64,000 bases of DNA, taken from Streptomyces sp. RFCAC02. GTDB taxonomy: Bacteria; Actinomycetota; Actinomycetes; Streptomycetales; Streptomycetaceae. The position numbers were made by a program, and so were the translations under genes. Positions 43,306 through 53,933 of the stretch are shown piece by piece. Within the stretch, counting starts at the first letter, position 1. Each line of letters starts with the position of its first letter. The stretch is from assembly GCF_004193175.1 (NCBI RefSeq), contig NZ_SAUH01000001.1, positions 496,001 to 560,000 on the forward strand. Direction: 5' to 3'. The notes beneath the pieces are model-generated. The model was given only the letters and a program-made list of their open reading frames with translations, made no database searches and was not told the DNA's origin.

Positions 43306-44010
43306 TCACCCCGCCCGGCCGGTCTCTCCGAGAGCCATGACGCGCTTCGCCTCCTCGATCGCGGACTCGAACCCGGCGTCCGGGTCGCGCGCGAGCCGGT
43401 CCGTGGCGATCGCGTGGGCGCGCACCCGCGGGTCGGGGGCGCCCAGCGCGGCGCTCAGGACCGGCGCGGCCGCCCCGCCGAGCGCGATCAGCGCCCTGCT
43501 GAGGCTCAGCCGCGTCGCGCGCCCGCCGCGGCCGAGCTGCGACGCCAGCACCTCGGCCAGGGCCGGTTCCGCACCGTCCGGCACGAGGGCGACCGCGGCA
43601 CGCCACGCGCTGCGCGCCACCTCGTCGTCGGTGTCGGTGAGCAGCGCGCGCGTGATCGCGGGCCAGGCGCGCGGGTCCCCGATCTTGGACAGCGTGTGCA
43701 GGGCCTGGCTCCGCGCCAGGGCGCGCTCGTCCCCGAGTTCGGCGACGAGGCCGGGGACCGTCAACGCCGGCGGGTGGCGGGTCAGCGCCCAGGTGAGCGT
43801 CTCGCGCACGGAGAAGTCGGGCTCGCGCGCGCACCGCTCGATGAGCGCGCCGACGAGCCGGGGGTCGGGGGACGTGCCGGCCGCCAGCGCCGCGCCCAGC
43901 CGCACCGACGGGTGGTCGTGCCCGAGCCCCCGGAGGGCTCGCGCCGTGCGGGTGTCCGTGCCTGCGCCGGTGTCCGTGGGGTCGGCCCGGTCCGGTTCCG
44001 GTGTGGTCAT
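43306..44010 (-). CDS. HEAT-repeat protein
   Basis: A 234-residue protein (MTTPEPDRADPTDTGAG, ATG at 44010 with GGAGGTG 6 nt upstream). After a ~25-residue flexible start it is almost all HEAT-like helical pairs (DHPSVRLGAALAAG, DFSVRETLTWALTRHP, DDEVARSAWRAAVALV), ending RVMALGETGRAG. No catalytic motif. It is followed after 6 nt by a MerR regulator that carries the same kind of repeats, so the two proteins may bind each other or a common partner. Confidence 0.85.
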   Translation of the reverse strand: MTTPEPDRADPTDTGAGTDTRTARALRGLGHDHPSVRLGAALAAGTSPDPRLVGALIERCAREPDFSVRETLTWALTRHPPALTVPGLVAELGDERALARSQALHTLSKIGDPRAWPAITRALLTDTDDEVARSAWRAAVALVPDGAEPALAEVLASQLGRGGRATRLSLSRALIALGGAAAPVLSAALGAPDPRVRAHAIATDRLARDPDAGFESAIEEAKRVMALGETGRAG

Positions 44011-44031
44011 CGGTACCACCTCCTCGGCCGC

Positions 44032-44062
44032 AGTGAAGACCTTGTCACCGTGTCAGGGTCAA
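44032..44062 (-). promoter_or_regulatory. MerR-type promoter with operator palindrome
   Basis: On the minus strand TTGACC (44062-44057) and TTCACT (44037-44032) are separated by 19 bp, the long spacing typical of MerR-controlled promoters. A 23-bp dyad fills the spacer: GACCTTGTCAC (44038-44048), a central C, GTGTCAGGGTC (44050-44060), with 9 of 11 pairs matching. It precedes the HEAT gene start by 22 nt. Confidence 0.7.
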
Positions 44063-44084
44063 GCGCCCGCGGCGCGGCCGGGTG

Positions 44085-45437
44085 TCACTGCTCGCCGGCG
44101 AGACGGCGGCGGACGCGGTCGAGGACCTCTCCGTAGCGCGCCTCAGCCCCGTGCGTGGTGGGACGGTAGTACCGCTTGCCGTGCACGGCGTCGGGAGCGT
44201 ACTGCTGGGCCGCGATCCCGCCCGGCAGGTCGTGCGGGTACTGGTACCCCGCGCCGTGCCCGAGCTTCGACGCGCCGCCGTAGTGGCTGTCCCGCAGATG
44301 CGGCGGCACCGGCCCCGCAAGACCGGCCCTGACGTCGGCCTGCGCCTCGCCGATCGCGGTCACGATCGCGTTCGACTTGGGGGCGAGGGCCAGCGCCACC
44401 GTGGCGTGGCCCAGGGTGATGGCCGCCTCGGGGAAACCGATCATCGCCACCGCCTGCGCCGCCGCGACCGCCGTCTGCAGGGCCGTGGGATCGGCCATGC
44501 CGATGTCCTCGCTCGCCGAGATCATCAGTCTGCGGGCGATGAACCGCGGGTCCTCCCCGGCCTCGATCATCCGCGCCAGGTAGTGGAGGGCGGCGTCCGC
44601 GTCAGAGCCGCGGATCGACTTGATGAGGGCGCTGGCGATGTCGTAGTGCTGGTCGCCGTCGCGGTCGTAGGTGACCGCGGCGCGGTCGACGGCGCGCTCC
44701 ATCGTCGCGAGGGACACCTCGGCCTCTCCCTCGGCCAGCGCGGCGCCCGCGCCGGCCTCCAGCGCGGTCAGCGCGCGCCGTGCGTCACCGCCGGCGACAC
44801 GCAGCAGGTGGTCCTCCGTCCCGGCGGGCAGTGACACCGCGCCGCCGAGACCGCGCTCCTCGGTTACGGCCCGGCGCAGCAGACTGCGCAGGTCGTCGTC
44901 GGTGAGCGGTTCGAGCGTGAGCAGGAGCGACCGCGACAGCAGCGGGGAGATGACGGAGAAGTACGGGTTCTCCGTGGTGGCGGCGATCAGGGTGACCCAG
45001 CGGTTCTCGACGGCCGGGAGCAGGGAGTCCTGCTGGGCCTTGCTGAAACGGTGGATCTCGTCCAGGAAGAGGACGGTGTCCTTGCCGTACGCGCCGGAGG
45101 AGCGGCGGGCGCCGTCGATGACGGCCCGCACCTCCTTCACGCCCGCGGTGATCGCCGACAGCTCCACGAACCGCTTGTCCGTGGCCCGGCTGACGACGTG
45201 GGCGAGGGTCGTCTTGCCCGTGCCGGGCGGCCCCCACAGGACCACCGACGACGGCCCCGCCGGTCCTCCCCCGCCCTCGCCGACCAGGCGGCGCAGCGGC
45301 GAGCCGGGCCGCAGCAGGTGCCGCTGCCCCACCACCTCGTCGAGGGTGCGGGGGCGCATCCGGACGGCGAGCGGCCGGGCGGCGGGGTCCTTCTCGGCGC
45401 GCTCCTCGGCGGCGGCGGTGAACAGGTCGGGCTCCAC
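44085..45437 (-). CDS. rarA: Replication-associated recombination protein RarA (MgsA)
   Basis: AAA+ ATPase acting at stalled replication forks; relative of clamp loaders and RuvB. It is 450 residues from a GTG at 45437 (then [17 protein letters not shown]). Walker A GPPGTGKT is at 69-76, Walker B is [15 protein letters not shown], sensor 1 is [12 protein letters not shown], and the C-terminal tetramerisation region contains [12 protein letters not shown]. The normal chromosomal neighbour hisS is nearby. Confidence 0.95.
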   Translation of the reverse strand: MEPDLFTAAAEERAEKDPAARPLAVRMRPRTLDEVVGQRHLLRPGSPLRRLVGEGGGGPAGPSSVVLWGPPGTGKTTLAHVVSRATDKRFVELSAITAGVKEVRAVIDGARRSSGAYGKDTVLFLDEIHRFSKAQQDSLLPAVENRWVTLIAATTENPYFSVISPLLSRSLLLTLEPLTDDDLRSLLRRAVTEERGLGGAVSLPAGTEDHLLRVAGGDARRALTALEAGAGAALAEGEAEVSLATMERAVDRAAVTYDRDGDQHYDIASALIKSIRGSDADAALHYLARMIEAGEDPRFIARRLMISASEDIGMADPTALQTAVAAAQAVAMIGFPEAAITLGHATVALALAPKSNAIVTAIGEAQADVRAGLAGPVPPHLRDSHYGGASKLGHGAGYQYPHDLPGGIAAQQYAPDAVHGKRYYRPTTHGAEARYGEVLDRVRRRLAGEQ

Positions 45438-45491
45438 GGCACCGACCCTAAGCCACCCCACTGACAGCGCGGCCGGAGGCCGCCCCCGGGG

Positions 45492-46142
45492 TCAGCTCGT
45501 CCAGAAGTCCCACCAGCGGGTCAGGATCAGCATCCCGATGATGGCCGTGTGCAGCACCGGCGGCAGCCAGTGGAACTCGCGGAACAGCTCGCGCACCCCG
45601 GCGGGGGCGGGCAGGAAGCCGTGCCGCACGTTGTGCTCCGTCGTGTACCAGAACATGGTGAGCGTGGCGACCCAGGCGAGGCAGCACCACAGGCACAGGG
45701 CGTTGATCTCGTACAGGGACTGGAACTGGAGCCAGGTGCAGAAGCCGACACCGAACAGGGTGCCGGCCTGGAGGCCGAGCCAGAACCAGCGGCGGTACCG
45801 GGCGCCCGCCAGCAGGCCCATGCCGATCGCGATCACGACGCTGTAGCAGGCGATGCCGAGCATCGGGTTCGGGAAGCCGAAGACCGACGCCTGGTCGCTC
45901 TCCATCACCGAACCGCAGGAGACGACCGGGTTCAGGCTGCAGGCGGGCGTGAAGTCCGGGTCCTCCAGCAGGTGGAACTTGTCGAGCGTGATGACCCAGG
46001 CCGCCAGCAGCCCGGCGAACCCGGTGATGACGAGCAGCAGCGCGAAGCCGCGCCCCGCGCCGGTGCCGCCGCTCCCCGGCCCGGCCGCCGCCGGGCTGCC
46101 GGTCCGTGCCTCGTCCACCACCGATGCCGCCATGTGGTCCAT
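45492..46142 (-). CDS. Vitamin K epoxide reductase (VKOR)-family membrane protein
   Basis: Membrane thiol oxidoreductase that reoxidises an extracytoplasmic DsbA-like partner using menaquinone. About 216 residues from MDHMAASVVDEA (ATG at 46142); an ATG at 46187 gives 15 more. It has four to five membrane helices. The loop cysteines are Cys68 and Cys76 (ACSLNPVVSC) and the active-site CLWC is at 150-153. SVFGFPNPMLGIACYS is the conserved family signature. No DsbA-like gene is adjacent. Confidence 0.92.
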   Translation of the reverse strand: MDHMAASVVDEARTGSPAAAGPGSGGTGAGRGFALLLVITGFAGLLAAWVITLDKFHLLEDPDFTPACSLNPVVSCGSVMESDQASVFGFPNPMLGIACYSVVIAIGMGLLAGARYRRWFWLGLQAGTLFGVGFCTWLQFQSLYEINALCLWCCLAWVATLTMFWYTTEHNVRHGFLPAPAGVRELFREFHWLPPVLHTAIIGMLILTRWWDFWTS

Positions 46143-46208
46143 CCGTTCCGTCCGGGTAACGGCCCTGCCGACCGCGTACCCGGCCATTCTGCACCAGTGA
46201 GCGGACGG

Positions 46209-47507
46209 TCACTCCCGCCCGGCGGCCCCCGGACCGAGCCGGGCGGCCAGGTCGGCCACGAGTCCGTCGAGCGGCACGGCGACCTGGTCGCCGCTCTCCA
46301 GATCCTTCACCTGGGCCACGCCCTCGGCGATGTCGCGCTCGCCCAGCACCACGGCGTAGCGGGCGCCGCTGCGGTTGGCGGCCTTCATGGACGCCTTGAC
46401 GCCCTTGCCGCCGTACGCGAAGTCCGCCGCCACGCCCGCGCGCCGCAGCTCCGTCACCGTGGCGAAGAGCACACGCCGCGCCTCGTCGCCCATCGGCACG
46501 GCGAACACGTCGGTGGCCGCGGGGACGGCGGGGGCGACGCCCTCGGCGCGCAGCGCGAGCACGGTGCGGTCGACGCCGAGCGCCCAGCCGACGGACGGCA
46601 GCGCGGGGCCGCCGATCAGCTCGGACAGGCCGTCGTAGCGCCCACCGCCGCCGACCGCCGACTGCGAGCCCAGGCCGTCGTGGACGAACTCGAACGTGGT
46701 GCGCGTGTAGTAGTCGAGGCCGCGGACGAGCGCCGGGTCGTCGGTGAACGGGACGCCGGCGGCGGTCAGCAGCGCGCGGACGCCCTCGTGGTACTCCTTG
46801 CAGGATTCGCACAGGTGATCACGCAGCAGCGGCGCGTCGGCGAGCTGACGCCGCACGTCGGGGCGCTTGTCGTCCAGGACGCGCAGCGGGTTGATCTCGA
46901 TGCGGGCGCGGGTCTCCTCGTCCAGGTCGAGGCCGCGCAGGAAGTTCTGGAGGGCCTCGCGGTACGCGGGCCGGCACGTCCGGTCGCCGAGGGAGTTCAG
47001 GAGGAGGCGGACGCCGCTGAGCCCGAGGGAGCGGTACGCGTCGGCGGCCAGGATGATCAGCTCGGCGTCGAGCACCGGGTCCTCGGCGCCGATGGCCTCG
47101 GCCCCGACCTGGGAGAAGTGCCGGTAGCGTCCGGCCTGCGGGCGCTCGTAGCGGTAGTAGGTGCCCGAGTACCAGAGCTTGACGGGGAGACTGCCCGACC
47201 GGTGCAGATTGGCCTGGAGGGCGGCGCGCAGCACGGAGGCGGTGCCCTCGGGGCGCAGCGCGAGGCGCGTGCCGCCCTTGGTGGTGAGGGTGTACATCTC
47301 CTTGGTCACGATGTCGGTCGACTCGCCGACGCCGCGCGCGAACAGCTCGACGTGCTCGAAGCCGGGCGTCTCCACGTAGCCGTAGCCGGCACGGCGCAGC
47401 GGCGCGGCGATGGCCTCGCGGACCGCGAGGAAGGCGGCCGAGTCGGGCGGGAGGAGGTCGTACGTGCCCTTGGGGGCGGAGAAGGTGCTCACGGAGGGGT
47501 TCTTCAC
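46209..47507 (-). CDS. hisS: Histidyl-tRNA synthetase
   Basis: Charges tRNA-His. It is 432 residues: class II catalytic core with [15 protein letters not shown], motif 2 [16 protein letters not shown], the histidine loops [14 protein letters not shown] and GGGGRYDGL, motif 3 [10 protein letters not shown], and a C-terminal anticodon-binding domain. The ATG overlaps the stop of the upstream hydrolase gene as ATGA. Confidence 0.96.
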   Translation of the reverse strand: MKNPSVSTFSAPKGTYDLLPPDSAAFLAVREAIAAPLRRAGYGYVETPGFEHVELFARGVGESTDIVTKEMYTLTTKGGTRLALRPEGTASVLRAALQANLHRSGSLPVKLWYSGTYYRYERPQAGRYRHFSQVGAEAIGAEDPVLDAELIILAADAYRSLGLSGVRLLLNSLGDRTCRPAYREALQNFLRGLDLDEETRARIEINPLRVLDDKRPDVRRQLADAPLLRDHLCESCKEYHEGVRALLTAAGVPFTDDPALVRGLDYYTRTTFEFVHDGLGSQSAVGGGGRYDGLSELIGGPALPSVGWALGVDRTVLALRAEGVAPAVPAATDVFAVPMGDEARRVLFATVTELRRAGVAADFAYGGKGVKASMKAANRSGARYAVVLGERDIAEGVAQVKDLESGDQVAVPLDGLVADLAARLGPGAAGRE

Positions 47508-48229
47508 ATTCCTTGTCGCGGAGGCTGCGTGCCGCCGGCGGTGTCCGGGGCCGTGTCCGGTCCGGTGAGTCCGGCCAGGTACGGGTTGGTGGCGCGCTCG
47601 CGTCCGATGGTGGTCTGCGGGCCGTGTCCCGACAGCACCACGGTCGAGTCGTCCAGCGGCAGGCAGACACGGGCCAGGGACCGCAGGATCGCGGCGTGGT
47701 CGCCGCCGGGAAGGTCGGTGCGTCCGATGGAGCCGGCGAACAGCAGGTCACCGGAGAAGAGCACCGACGGGATGTCCGCGCGCTCCGGCAGCCGGAAGGT
47801 CACCGACCCCTCGGTATGGCCGGGGGCGTGGGCGACCGTGAAGGTGAGGCCGGCCAGTTCGAGTGCGGCGCCGTCGGTGAGGTCCCGCAGGTCGTCAGGC
47901 TCGCCGACGGTGAGTTCGCCGAGCAGCGGGGCGCCGATCCTGGCGCCGAGCGCCTTCTCCGGGTCGCTCAGCATGTACCGGTCCCGCGGGTGCAGCCAGG
48001 CGGGGACGCCGTGGGCGCCGCAGACGGGGACCACGGAGGCCACGTGGTCGATGTGCCCGTGGGTCAGGACGACGGCGACCGGCTTGAGCCGGTGCTTGGC
48101 GATGGCCTCCTCGACGCCGGGGGCGGCCCGGTGGCCGGGGTCGACGATCACGCACTCCTCGCCCGCCGCGGGGGCGACGAGGTAGCAGTTGGTCCCCCAG
48201 GCCCCGGCGGGGAAACCAGCGATGAGCAC
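47504..48229 (-). CDS. Metallo-beta-lactamase-fold hydrolase, glyoxalase II-like
   Basis: A 241-residue dizinc hydrolase, GTG start at 48229. The metal motif is THGHIDH (~56-62), with later ligands in APGHTEG, FSGDLLF and LSGHGPQT. Such proteins hydrolyse thioesters of hydroxyacids, but substrate cannot be read from sequence. It overlaps hisS by 4 nt and is divergent from the cyclophilin gene. Confidence 0.88.
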   Translation of the reverse strand: MLIAGFPAGAWGTNCYLVAPAAGEECVIVDPGHRAAPGVEEAIAKHRLKPVAVVLTHGHIDHVASVVPVCGAHGVPAWLHPRDRYMLSDPEKALGARIGAPLLGELTVGEPDDLRDLTDGAALELAGLTFTVAHAPGHTEGSVTFRLPERADIPSVLFSGDLLFAGSIGRTDLPGGDHAAILRSLARVCLPLDDSTVVLSGHGPQTTIGRERATNPYLAGLTGPDTAPDTAGGTQPPRQGM

Positions 48230-48360
48230 GGCCGTCCTCCGTTGTCGACAGACCCCAGAGCCTACCGGCGGCGGTGCAGCGCGGGCGAACCCGTATACGG
48301 TGACGCCACACGGGTCCAGTCGCCGGCCGCCCGTGCCGGCGCCGAGAGAGGGAGAGCGCG

Positions 48361-49218
48361 GTGTCCACCAAGGAACAGCGGCGCAAGCAGCTCGCGCGGG
48401 CCAAATGGGAGCGCCAGCAGCAACGCAGGGCGGCCCGCGCCCACCGGGGCCGCAGGATGCGGGTCCTGCTGTCCGCGCTGGCCGTGCTGGTGATCGCGGG
48501 CGGCGCGACGGCGCTCGTCGTGGTGAACCAGGACGACGAGGGCACCGACGAGGCGGCCGCGGCGGCGGAGTCGAGCACCGATCCGGCGACGGACGCGGCG
48601 GAGCCGCCCGCCGAGGACCCGTGCGCGGCGCCCGCCGAGGGCGAGCCGTCCGGCGACCAGTGGGACGAGGAGCCGGCCATGACGATCGACGAGGGCGCGG
48701 CGTACACCATGACGCTGGCCACCACGTGCGGCGACATCAGCATCGCGCTGGACGCGGAGGCCGCGCCGCACACCGTGAACTCGTTCGCGTTCCTCGCCGG
48801 CGAGGGGTACTTCGACCACACCCGCTGCCACCGGCTGGTGACCGAGGGCATCTACGTGCTGCAGTGCGGCGACCCGACCGCGACCGGCCAGGGCGGCCCC
48901 GGCTACACCCTCCCGGACGAGAACCTGGACGACCCGGACGTCGCGGGCGGCGTCTACCCGGCGGGCACGGTGGCGATGGCCAACGCCGGCGCCGACACCG
49001 GCGGCAGCCAGTTCTTCCTGGTCTACGAGGACAGCCAGCTCCCGGCTGACTACACGCCGTTCGGCACGGTGACGGAGGGCATGGACGTCCTGGCGACCAT
49101 CGCGGAGGCCGGTGCGGCGCCCGCGGACCCGACCACCGGCAACACCGCCCCCTACGCCACGGTGGTGATCGACGAGGCGACCGTCGAGCCGGCGGAGGAC
49201 GAGCAGGCCCAGGACTGA
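48361..49218 (+). CDS. Membrane-anchored cyclophilin-type peptidyl-prolyl isomerase
   Basis: A 285-residue protein from a GTG at 48361 (then STKEQRRKQLARAKWE). The basic start is followed by one membrane helix (~33-55), a disordered Glu/Ala/Pro linker (~56-105) and a cyclophilin domain (~115-275) with GDISIALDAEAAPHTVNSF, GTVAMANAGADTGGSQFF and FGTVTEGMDV. The Arg of the usual FHR catalytic motif is present as CHRL. The domain lies outside the membrane, where it would help fold secreted proteins. Confidence 0.9.
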   Translation: MSTKEQRRKQLARAKWERQQQRRAARAHRGRRMRVLLSALAVLVIAGGATALVVVNQDDEGTDEAAAAAESSTDPATDAAEPPAEDPCAAPAEGEPSGDQWDEEPAMTIDEGAAYTMTLATTCGDISIALDAEAAPHTVNSFAFLAGEGYFDHTRCHRLVTEGIYVLQCGDPTATGQGGPGYTLPDENLDDPDVAGGVYPAGTVAMANAGADTGGSQFFLVYEDSQLPADYTPFGTVTEGMDVLATIAEAGAAPADPTTGNTAPYATVVIDEATVEPAEDEQAQD

Positions 49219-49417
49219 CGGGGCGCCGCCGGCACCCCGCTCACCGGCAAGTTCCGCGCGAGAAGGTGCGGACAGCCGGGCGGGGTGTCGCCTATGTTGG
49301 CCTTGTACAGGGTGCCTGCGCCGGCCGGGTGGTTCTCCAGCCGGACCGGCGGGTCGCGGGCGTGTGGACGATGCCGGGGGCGGTCACGCCCTGTCGCGCA
49401 TCAAACGAGGAGGCGCT

Positions 49418-50647
49418 GTGAGCAGCGAGCCATGGGGCCGCGTCGATGAGACGGGGACCGTTTACGTTCGGACGGCGGACGGGGAGAAGACCGTCGGCTC
49501 CTGGCAGGCCGGTTCGCCGGACGAGGCGCTGGCCTATTTCGAGCGGAAGTTCGAGGGCCTCGTGGTGGAGATCGATCTCCTGGAGCGCCGGGTGCGCACC
49601 ACCGATCTGTCGGCGAAGGACGCCATGACCGCCATCGGGCACCTGCGCGCCCAGGTCGACGAGGGCAACGCGGTGGGCGACCTGGCATCGCTCGCCGCCC
49701 GGCTCGACGGTCTGGTCGAGGTCGTGGAGACGCGGCGCGAGGAGCGCAAGGCGGCCAGGGCGCGGCAGACCGAGGAGACGCGGCAGGCCAAGGACGCCCT
49801 GGTCGCCGAGGCCGAGCAGCTCGCGGCCAGCGAGCAGTGGCGGCAGGCCGGCGACCGGCTGCGTGCCCTGGTCGACACCTGGAAGGGCCTCCCCCGGCTC
49901 GACCGGAAGACCGACGACGAGCTGTGGCACCGCTTCTCGCAGGCGCGTTCGGCGTTCTCGAAGCGCCGCAAGGCGCACTTCGCATCGCTGGACGCCCAGC
50001 GCGAGGAGACGCGGCGGCGCAAGGAGAAGCTGATCGCCGAGGCGGAGTCCCTGTCGGGCTCCACCGACTGGGGCGCCACGGCGGCGCGGTACCGCGAGCT
50101 GATGGGCGAGTGGAAGGCGGCCGGCCGCGCGCAGCGGGACGCCGAGGACGACCTGTGGGCGCGGTTCCGTGCGGCGCAGGACGTCTTCTTCCAGGCGCGC
50201 AGCGCGACGTTCGCCGAGCGGGACGCCGAGCAGCGCGACAACCTGGCGCGCAAGGAGGAGCTGGCGGCCGAGGCGGAGAAGCTGCTGCCGGTGACCGACC
50301 TGCGGGCGGCGCGTGCCGCGCTGCGGTCGATCGGTGAGCGGTGGGAGGCCGTCGGGCATGTGCCGCGCGACGCGCGGGCCGGTATCGAGGGGCGCATCCA
50401 CGCGGTGGAGCGGGCCGTCGCCGAGGCCGAGGAGGCCGAGTGGCGGCGGACCAACCCGGAGGCGCGTGCCCGCGCGGCCGGGCTGACCGGGCAGCTCCAG
50501 GACGCCGTCGACCGGCTGCGGCGGCAGGCGGAGTCGGCCCGTGCCGCCGGGAACACGGCGAAGGCCCAGAAGCTGGAGCAGGAGCTGGCGGGGCGGCAGG
50601 CGCTGCTCGACCAGGCCCTCAAGGGGCTCCAGGAGTTCGGCGGCTGA
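49418..50647 (+). CDS. DUF349 coiled-coil protein
   Basis: A 409-residue, mostly helical protein from a GTG at 49418 (then SSEPWGRVDETGTVYVRTAD) with GAGGAGG upstream. After an N-terminal ~60-residue domain it holds three DUF349 repeats (each with a W-containing DxLWxRF-like core: DELWHRFSQA, DDLWARFRAA, and a weaker third) and a coiled C-terminus. It lies before relA, its usual actinobacterial neighbour. Function unknown. Confidence 0.85.
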   Translation: MSSEPWGRVDETGTVYVRTADGEKTVGSWQAGSPDEALAYFERKFEGLVVEIDLLERRVRTTDLSAKDAMTAIGHLRAQVDEGNAVGDLASLAARLDGLVEVVETRREERKAARARQTEETRQAKDALVAEAEQLAASEQWRQAGDRLRALVDTWKGLPRLDRKTDDELWHRFSQARSAFSKRRKAHFASLDAQREETRRRKEKLIAEAESLSGSTDWGATAARYRELMGEWKAAGRAQRDAEDDLWARFRAAQDVFFQARSATFAERDAEQRDNLARKEELAAEAEKLLPVTDLRAARAALRSIGERWEAVGHVPRDARAGIEGRIHAVERAVAEAEEAEWRRTNPEARARAAGLTGQLQDAVDRLRRQAESARAAGNTAKAQKLEQELAGRQALLDQALKGLQEFGG

Positions 50648-50665
50648 CGGGCACCCGCCCGCCGC

Positions 50666-50704
50666 ACGGTGGCGCCGGTCCCCGGGAGGGGCCGGCGCCA
50701 CCGT
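50666..50704. terminator. Bidirectional terminator between DUF349 gene and relA
   Basis: A perfect 13-bp stem, ACGGTGGCGCCGG (50666-50678) with CCGGCGCCACCGT (50692-50704). It is extended inwards by T-G and three C-G pairs to about 17 bp. It lies between the two convergent stops (50647 and 50723). No U-run. Confidence 0.8.
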
Positions 50705-50722
50705 CGTGCGGAGGTCCGTGCG

Positions 50723-53176
50723 TCAGGGCCTGCGGGCGGACGTGACGCGGTAGACGTCGTAGACGCCCTCGACGCCCCGTACGGCCTTCAGGACGTGCCC
50801 GAGGTGCTTCGGGTCGCCCATCTCGAAGGTGAAGCGGGACGTGGCGACCCTGTCGCGCGAGGTCTGCACGGCGGCCGACAGGATGTTGACGTGCTGGTCG
50901 GACAGGACGCGGGTGACGTCCGACAGGAGCCGCGAGCGGTCCAGCGCCTCGACCTGGATGGCGACGAGGAACACGGACGACTGCGTGGGCGCCCACTCGA
51001 CGTCGAGGATGCGCTCCGGTTCGCGGGCGAGCGCGTCCACGTTCAGGCAGTCGGCGCGGTGGACGGAGACGCCGTTGCCGCGGGTGACGAAGCCGATGAT
51101 CGGGTCGCCCGGCACCGGCGTGCAGCAGCGGGCGAGCTTCACCCACACGTCGTCCACGCCCTTGACGACCACGCCCGGGTCGGCGGAGGTACGGCGGCGC
51201 GTGCGGGCCGGCACGGGCGGCGCCGACTCGGCGATGTCCTCGCCCGCCGCCTCCTCGCCGCCCACGGCCTGGACGAGTTTCCGCACGACGTTGTGCGCCG
51301 AGACATGACCCTCGCCGATGGCCGCGTAGAGCGCGGAGATGTCCGGGTAGCGCATCTCGTGGGCGAGCGTGACGAGCGCGTCGCCGGACAGGACGTGCTG
51401 GATCGGCAGGTTCTGCTTGCGCACGGCGCGCGCGATGGCGTCCTTGCCCTGCTCGATGGCCTCGTCGCGCCGCTCCTTGGAGAACCAGCCGCGGATCTTG
51501 TTGCGCGCCCGGGGGGACTTGACGAAGCCGAGCCAGTCGCGGGACGGGCCGGCGCCGTCGGCCTTGGAGGTGAAGATCTCGACGGTGTCGCCGTTGTCCA
51601 GGGTGGACTCCAGCGGGACGAGGCGCCCGTTGACCTTGGCCCCTATGGTGCGGTGCCCCACCTCGGTGTGGACGGCGTAGGCGTAGTCCACGGGCGTGGC
51701 ACCCGCGGGCAGGGCGATGACATCGCCCTTGGGCGTGAAGACGAAGACCTCGTTGCGCGACAGGTCGAAGCGCAGGGACTCCAGGAACTCGCCCGGGTCC
51801 TCCGTCTCCTTCTGCCAGTCGAGGAGCTGCCGCAGCCACGTCATGTCGTCGACGGCGCTGTGGCCGTTCTTCCGGCCGTCCTTGCGGGGCGCGTCGGAGC
51901 GGACCTTGGAGGACCCGGCGACGGCCTGCTGCTTGTACTTCCAGTGCGCGGCGATGCCGAACTCGGCGCGCCGGTGCATGTCGAACGTCCGGATCTGCAG
52001 CTCCACGGGCTTGCCGCCGGGTCCTATCACCGTCGTGTGCAGCGACTGGTACATGTTGAACTTGGGCATCGCGATGTAGTCCTTGAACCGGCCGGGGACC
52101 GGGTTCCACCGGGCGTGGACCGTGCCGAGGGCGGCGTAGCAGTCACGGACGGTGTCCACGAGGACGCGGATGCCCACCAGGTCGTAGATCTCGGCGAAGT
52201 CCCGGCCCCGCACGATCATCTTCTGGTAGACGCTGTAGTAGTGCTTGGGCCGGCCGGTGACGGTGGCCTTGATCCGGGCGCCGCGCAGGTCGGCCTGGAC
52301 CTCGTCGATCACGGTGGCGAGGTACTCGTCCCGCTTCGGGGCGCGCTCGGCGACGAGCCGCACGATCTCGTCGTACATCTTCGGGTAGAGGATGGCGAAC
52401 GCCAGGTCCTCCAGCTCCCACTTGATGGTGTTCATGCCCAGGCGGTGGGCCAGGGGCGCGTAGATCTCCAGGGTCTCGCGCGCCTTCTGCTCCTGCTTCT
52501 CGCGCTTCAGGAAGCGCATGGTCCGCATGTTGTGGAGGCGGTCGGCGAGCTTGATCACGAGGACGCGCGGGTCCTTCGCCATGGCGACGACCATCTTGCG
52601 GACCGTCTCGGCCTGCGCCGCCTCGCCGAACTTGACCTTGTCCAGCTTGGTGACGCCGTCCACCAGCAGCGCGACCTGGTCGCCGAAGTCGCGGCGGAGG
52701 GTGTCGAGGCCGTACTCGGTGTCCTCGACGGTGTCGTGCAGGAGCCCCGCCATCAGCGTGGCCGCGTCCATGCCCAGCTCGGCGAGGATCGTCGTCACGG
52801 CCAGCGGATGCGTGATGTACGGGTCGCCGCTCTTGCGCTTCTGGCCGCGGTGCCAGCGCTCGGCGACCTGGTAGGCGCGCTCGATGCGGCGCAGGGCGGC
52901 CGTGTCGGCCTTCGGATCGTTGGCCCTGACGACGCGCAGCAGCGGTTCGAGGACCGGGTTGTACGGGCTGGAGCGCTGGACGCCGAGCCGGGCGAGCCGT
53001 GCCCGCACGCGGTTGGACGAGCCCGAGCGGCCGGAGACACCGGACACCGTGGGGCTCGTGGGCGGGGCGACGGGCGGCGCGGTGCGGCCGTCGGCGCCGT
53101 CCCTGCGGCCGGGGGCGGGCTGCGGCCCCGCGTTCTTCCGCTGCGGGGAGGTGAGCGGCTGGGCGTCGTCAGGCAA
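50723..53176 (-). CDS. relA: Bifunctional (p)ppGpp synthetase/hydrolase Rel
   Basis: Makes and degrades the stringent-response alarmone (p)ppGpp. About 817 residues. The start is best placed at a TTG at 53176 (then [13 protein letters not shown]), with AGGAG 7 nt upstream; a GTG two codons earlier is too close to that site. The HD hydrolase motif (LLHDTVEDT, His147-Asp148) is intact. The synthetase domain has RFKD at 363-366, the RxKD mark of bifunctional enzymes. A TGS domain and a C-terminal ACT domain follow. It is linked to apt and the sec genes as in S. coelicolor. Confidence 0.95.
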   Translation of the reverse strand: MPDDAQPLTSPQRKNAGPQPAPGRRDGADGRTAPPVAPPTSPTVSGVSGRSGSSNRVRARLARLGVQRSSPYNPVLEPLLRVVRANDPKADTAALRRIERAYQVAERWHRGQKRKSGDPYITHPLAVTTILAELGMDAATLMAGLLHDTVEDTEYGLDTLRRDFGDQVALLVDGVTKLDKVKFGEAAQAETVRKMVVAMAKDPRVLVIKLADRLHNMRTMRFLKREKQEQKARETLEIYAPLAHRLGMNTIKWELEDLAFAILYPKMYDEIVRLVAERAPKRDEYLATVIDEVQADLRGARIKATVTGRPKHYYSVYQKMIVRGRDFAEIYDLVGIRVLVDTVRDCYAALGTVHARWNPVPGRFKDYIAMPKFNMYQSLHTTVIGPGGKPVELQIRTFDMHRRAEFGIAAHWKYKQQAVAGSSKVRSDAPRKDGRKNGHSAVDDMTWLRQLLDWQKETEDPGEFLESLRFDLSRNEVFVFTPKGDVIALPAGATPVDYAYAVHTEVGHRTIGAKVNGRLVPLESTLDNGDTVEIFTSKADGAGPSRDWLGFVKSPRARNKIRGWFSKERRDEAIEQGKDAIARAVRKQNLPIQHVLSGDALVTLAHEMRYPDISALYAAIGEGHVSAHNVVRKLVQAVGGEEAAGEDIAESAPPVPARTRRRTSADPGVVVKGVDDVWVKLARCCTPVPGDPIIGFVTRGNGVSVHRADCLNVDALAREPERILDVEWAPTQSSVFLVAIQVEALDRSRLLSDVTRVLSDQHVNILSAAVQTSRDRVATSRFTFEMGDPKHLGHVLKAVRGVEGVYDVYRVTSARRP

Positions 53177-53332
53177 GGGCACTCCTTTGCGGGGCCCCTC
53201 CCGCCGGGTGGCGGCCGGGAGCGGCGGCGGTCCTCCGGGCCGCGGGGCGGCCGAGGGGAGAGTCCGGCCGGGGAACGATCGGACTGCCATGGTAACGAGC
53301 CGCGGGCCAACCCTCGCGTGCACGGGGCGCCG

Positions 53333-53370
53333 GATCCCGGCCGCCGGCGGTGCGGCGGGCGGCCGGGATC
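53333..53370 (-). terminator. Hairpin downstream of apt
   Basis: GATCCCGGCCGCC (53333-53345) pairs perfectly over 13 bp with GGCGGCCGGGATC (53358-53370); the loop is 12 nt. On the minus strand it starts 14 nt past the apt stop and lies before the relA start region, so it would separate the sec-apt unit from relA. Confidence 0.7.
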
Positions 53371-53384
53371 GTGGGCGCGCGGTC

Positions 53385-53933
53385 TCAGACGGTGAGCAGC
53401 GCCTGGTAAGGAGCGCCGTCCAGCGCGGCGGCGATGCGCTCGCGGCCGGGCAGGAAACCCAGCTCCATCAGCACCGCCAGCCCGGCGACCCGCGCGCCGG
53501 TGCGCCGGATCAGGTGCAGGGCCGCCTCGGCCGTGCCGCCGGTGGCCAGGACGTCGTCCACGACGAGGACCCGGTCGTCGGACGTGAGGTCCTCGGCGTG
53601 GATCTCCACCTCGGCGCTGCCGTACTCCAGGTCGTAGGACTGGGCGAGGGTCGCGCCGGGCAGCTTGCCCGCCTTGCGGACGGGGACGAAGCCGAGGCCG
53701 GCCCGTACGGCGACCGGTGCGCCGAGGATGAAGCCCCTCGCCTCCAGGCCGACGACCTTGGTGGCGCCGTGCTCGGCGGCGAACGCGGCGAACGCGTCCA
53801 CGAGGGCGGTGAACGCCTCGGGGTCGGCCAGCAGCGGCGTGATGTCCTTGAAGACGACGCCGGGCTTCGGGTGGTCGGCGACGTCCCGGATCCGGCTGGT
53901 GAGCAGGTCCGCCAGGGCGGCGGGGGCGCTCAT
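53385..53933 (-). CDS. apt: Adenine phosphoribosyltransferase
   Basis: Salvages adenine to AMP with PRPP. It is 182 residues with the PRPP loop [16 protein letters not shown] and the family N-terminus ([17 protein letters not shown]). ATG at 53933 overlaps the secF stop as ATGA. The order secD-secF-apt-relA is conserved in actinobacteria. Confidence 0.96.
   Translation of the reverse strand: MSAPAALADLLTSRIRDVADHPKPGVVFKDITPLLADPEAFTALVDAFAAFAAEHGATKVVGLEARGFILGAPVAVRAGLGFVPVRKAGKLPGATLAQSYDLEYGSAEVEIHAEDLTSDDRVLVVDDVLATGGTAEAALHLIRRTGARVAGLAVLMELGFLPGRERIAAALDGAPYQALLTV

Noticed and set aside
34459..44084. Genomic island or mobile element
   Set aside because: The genes look accessory, but no integrase, transposase, tRNA, attachment-site repeat or clear shift in base composition marks an element, and rpsD lies inside.
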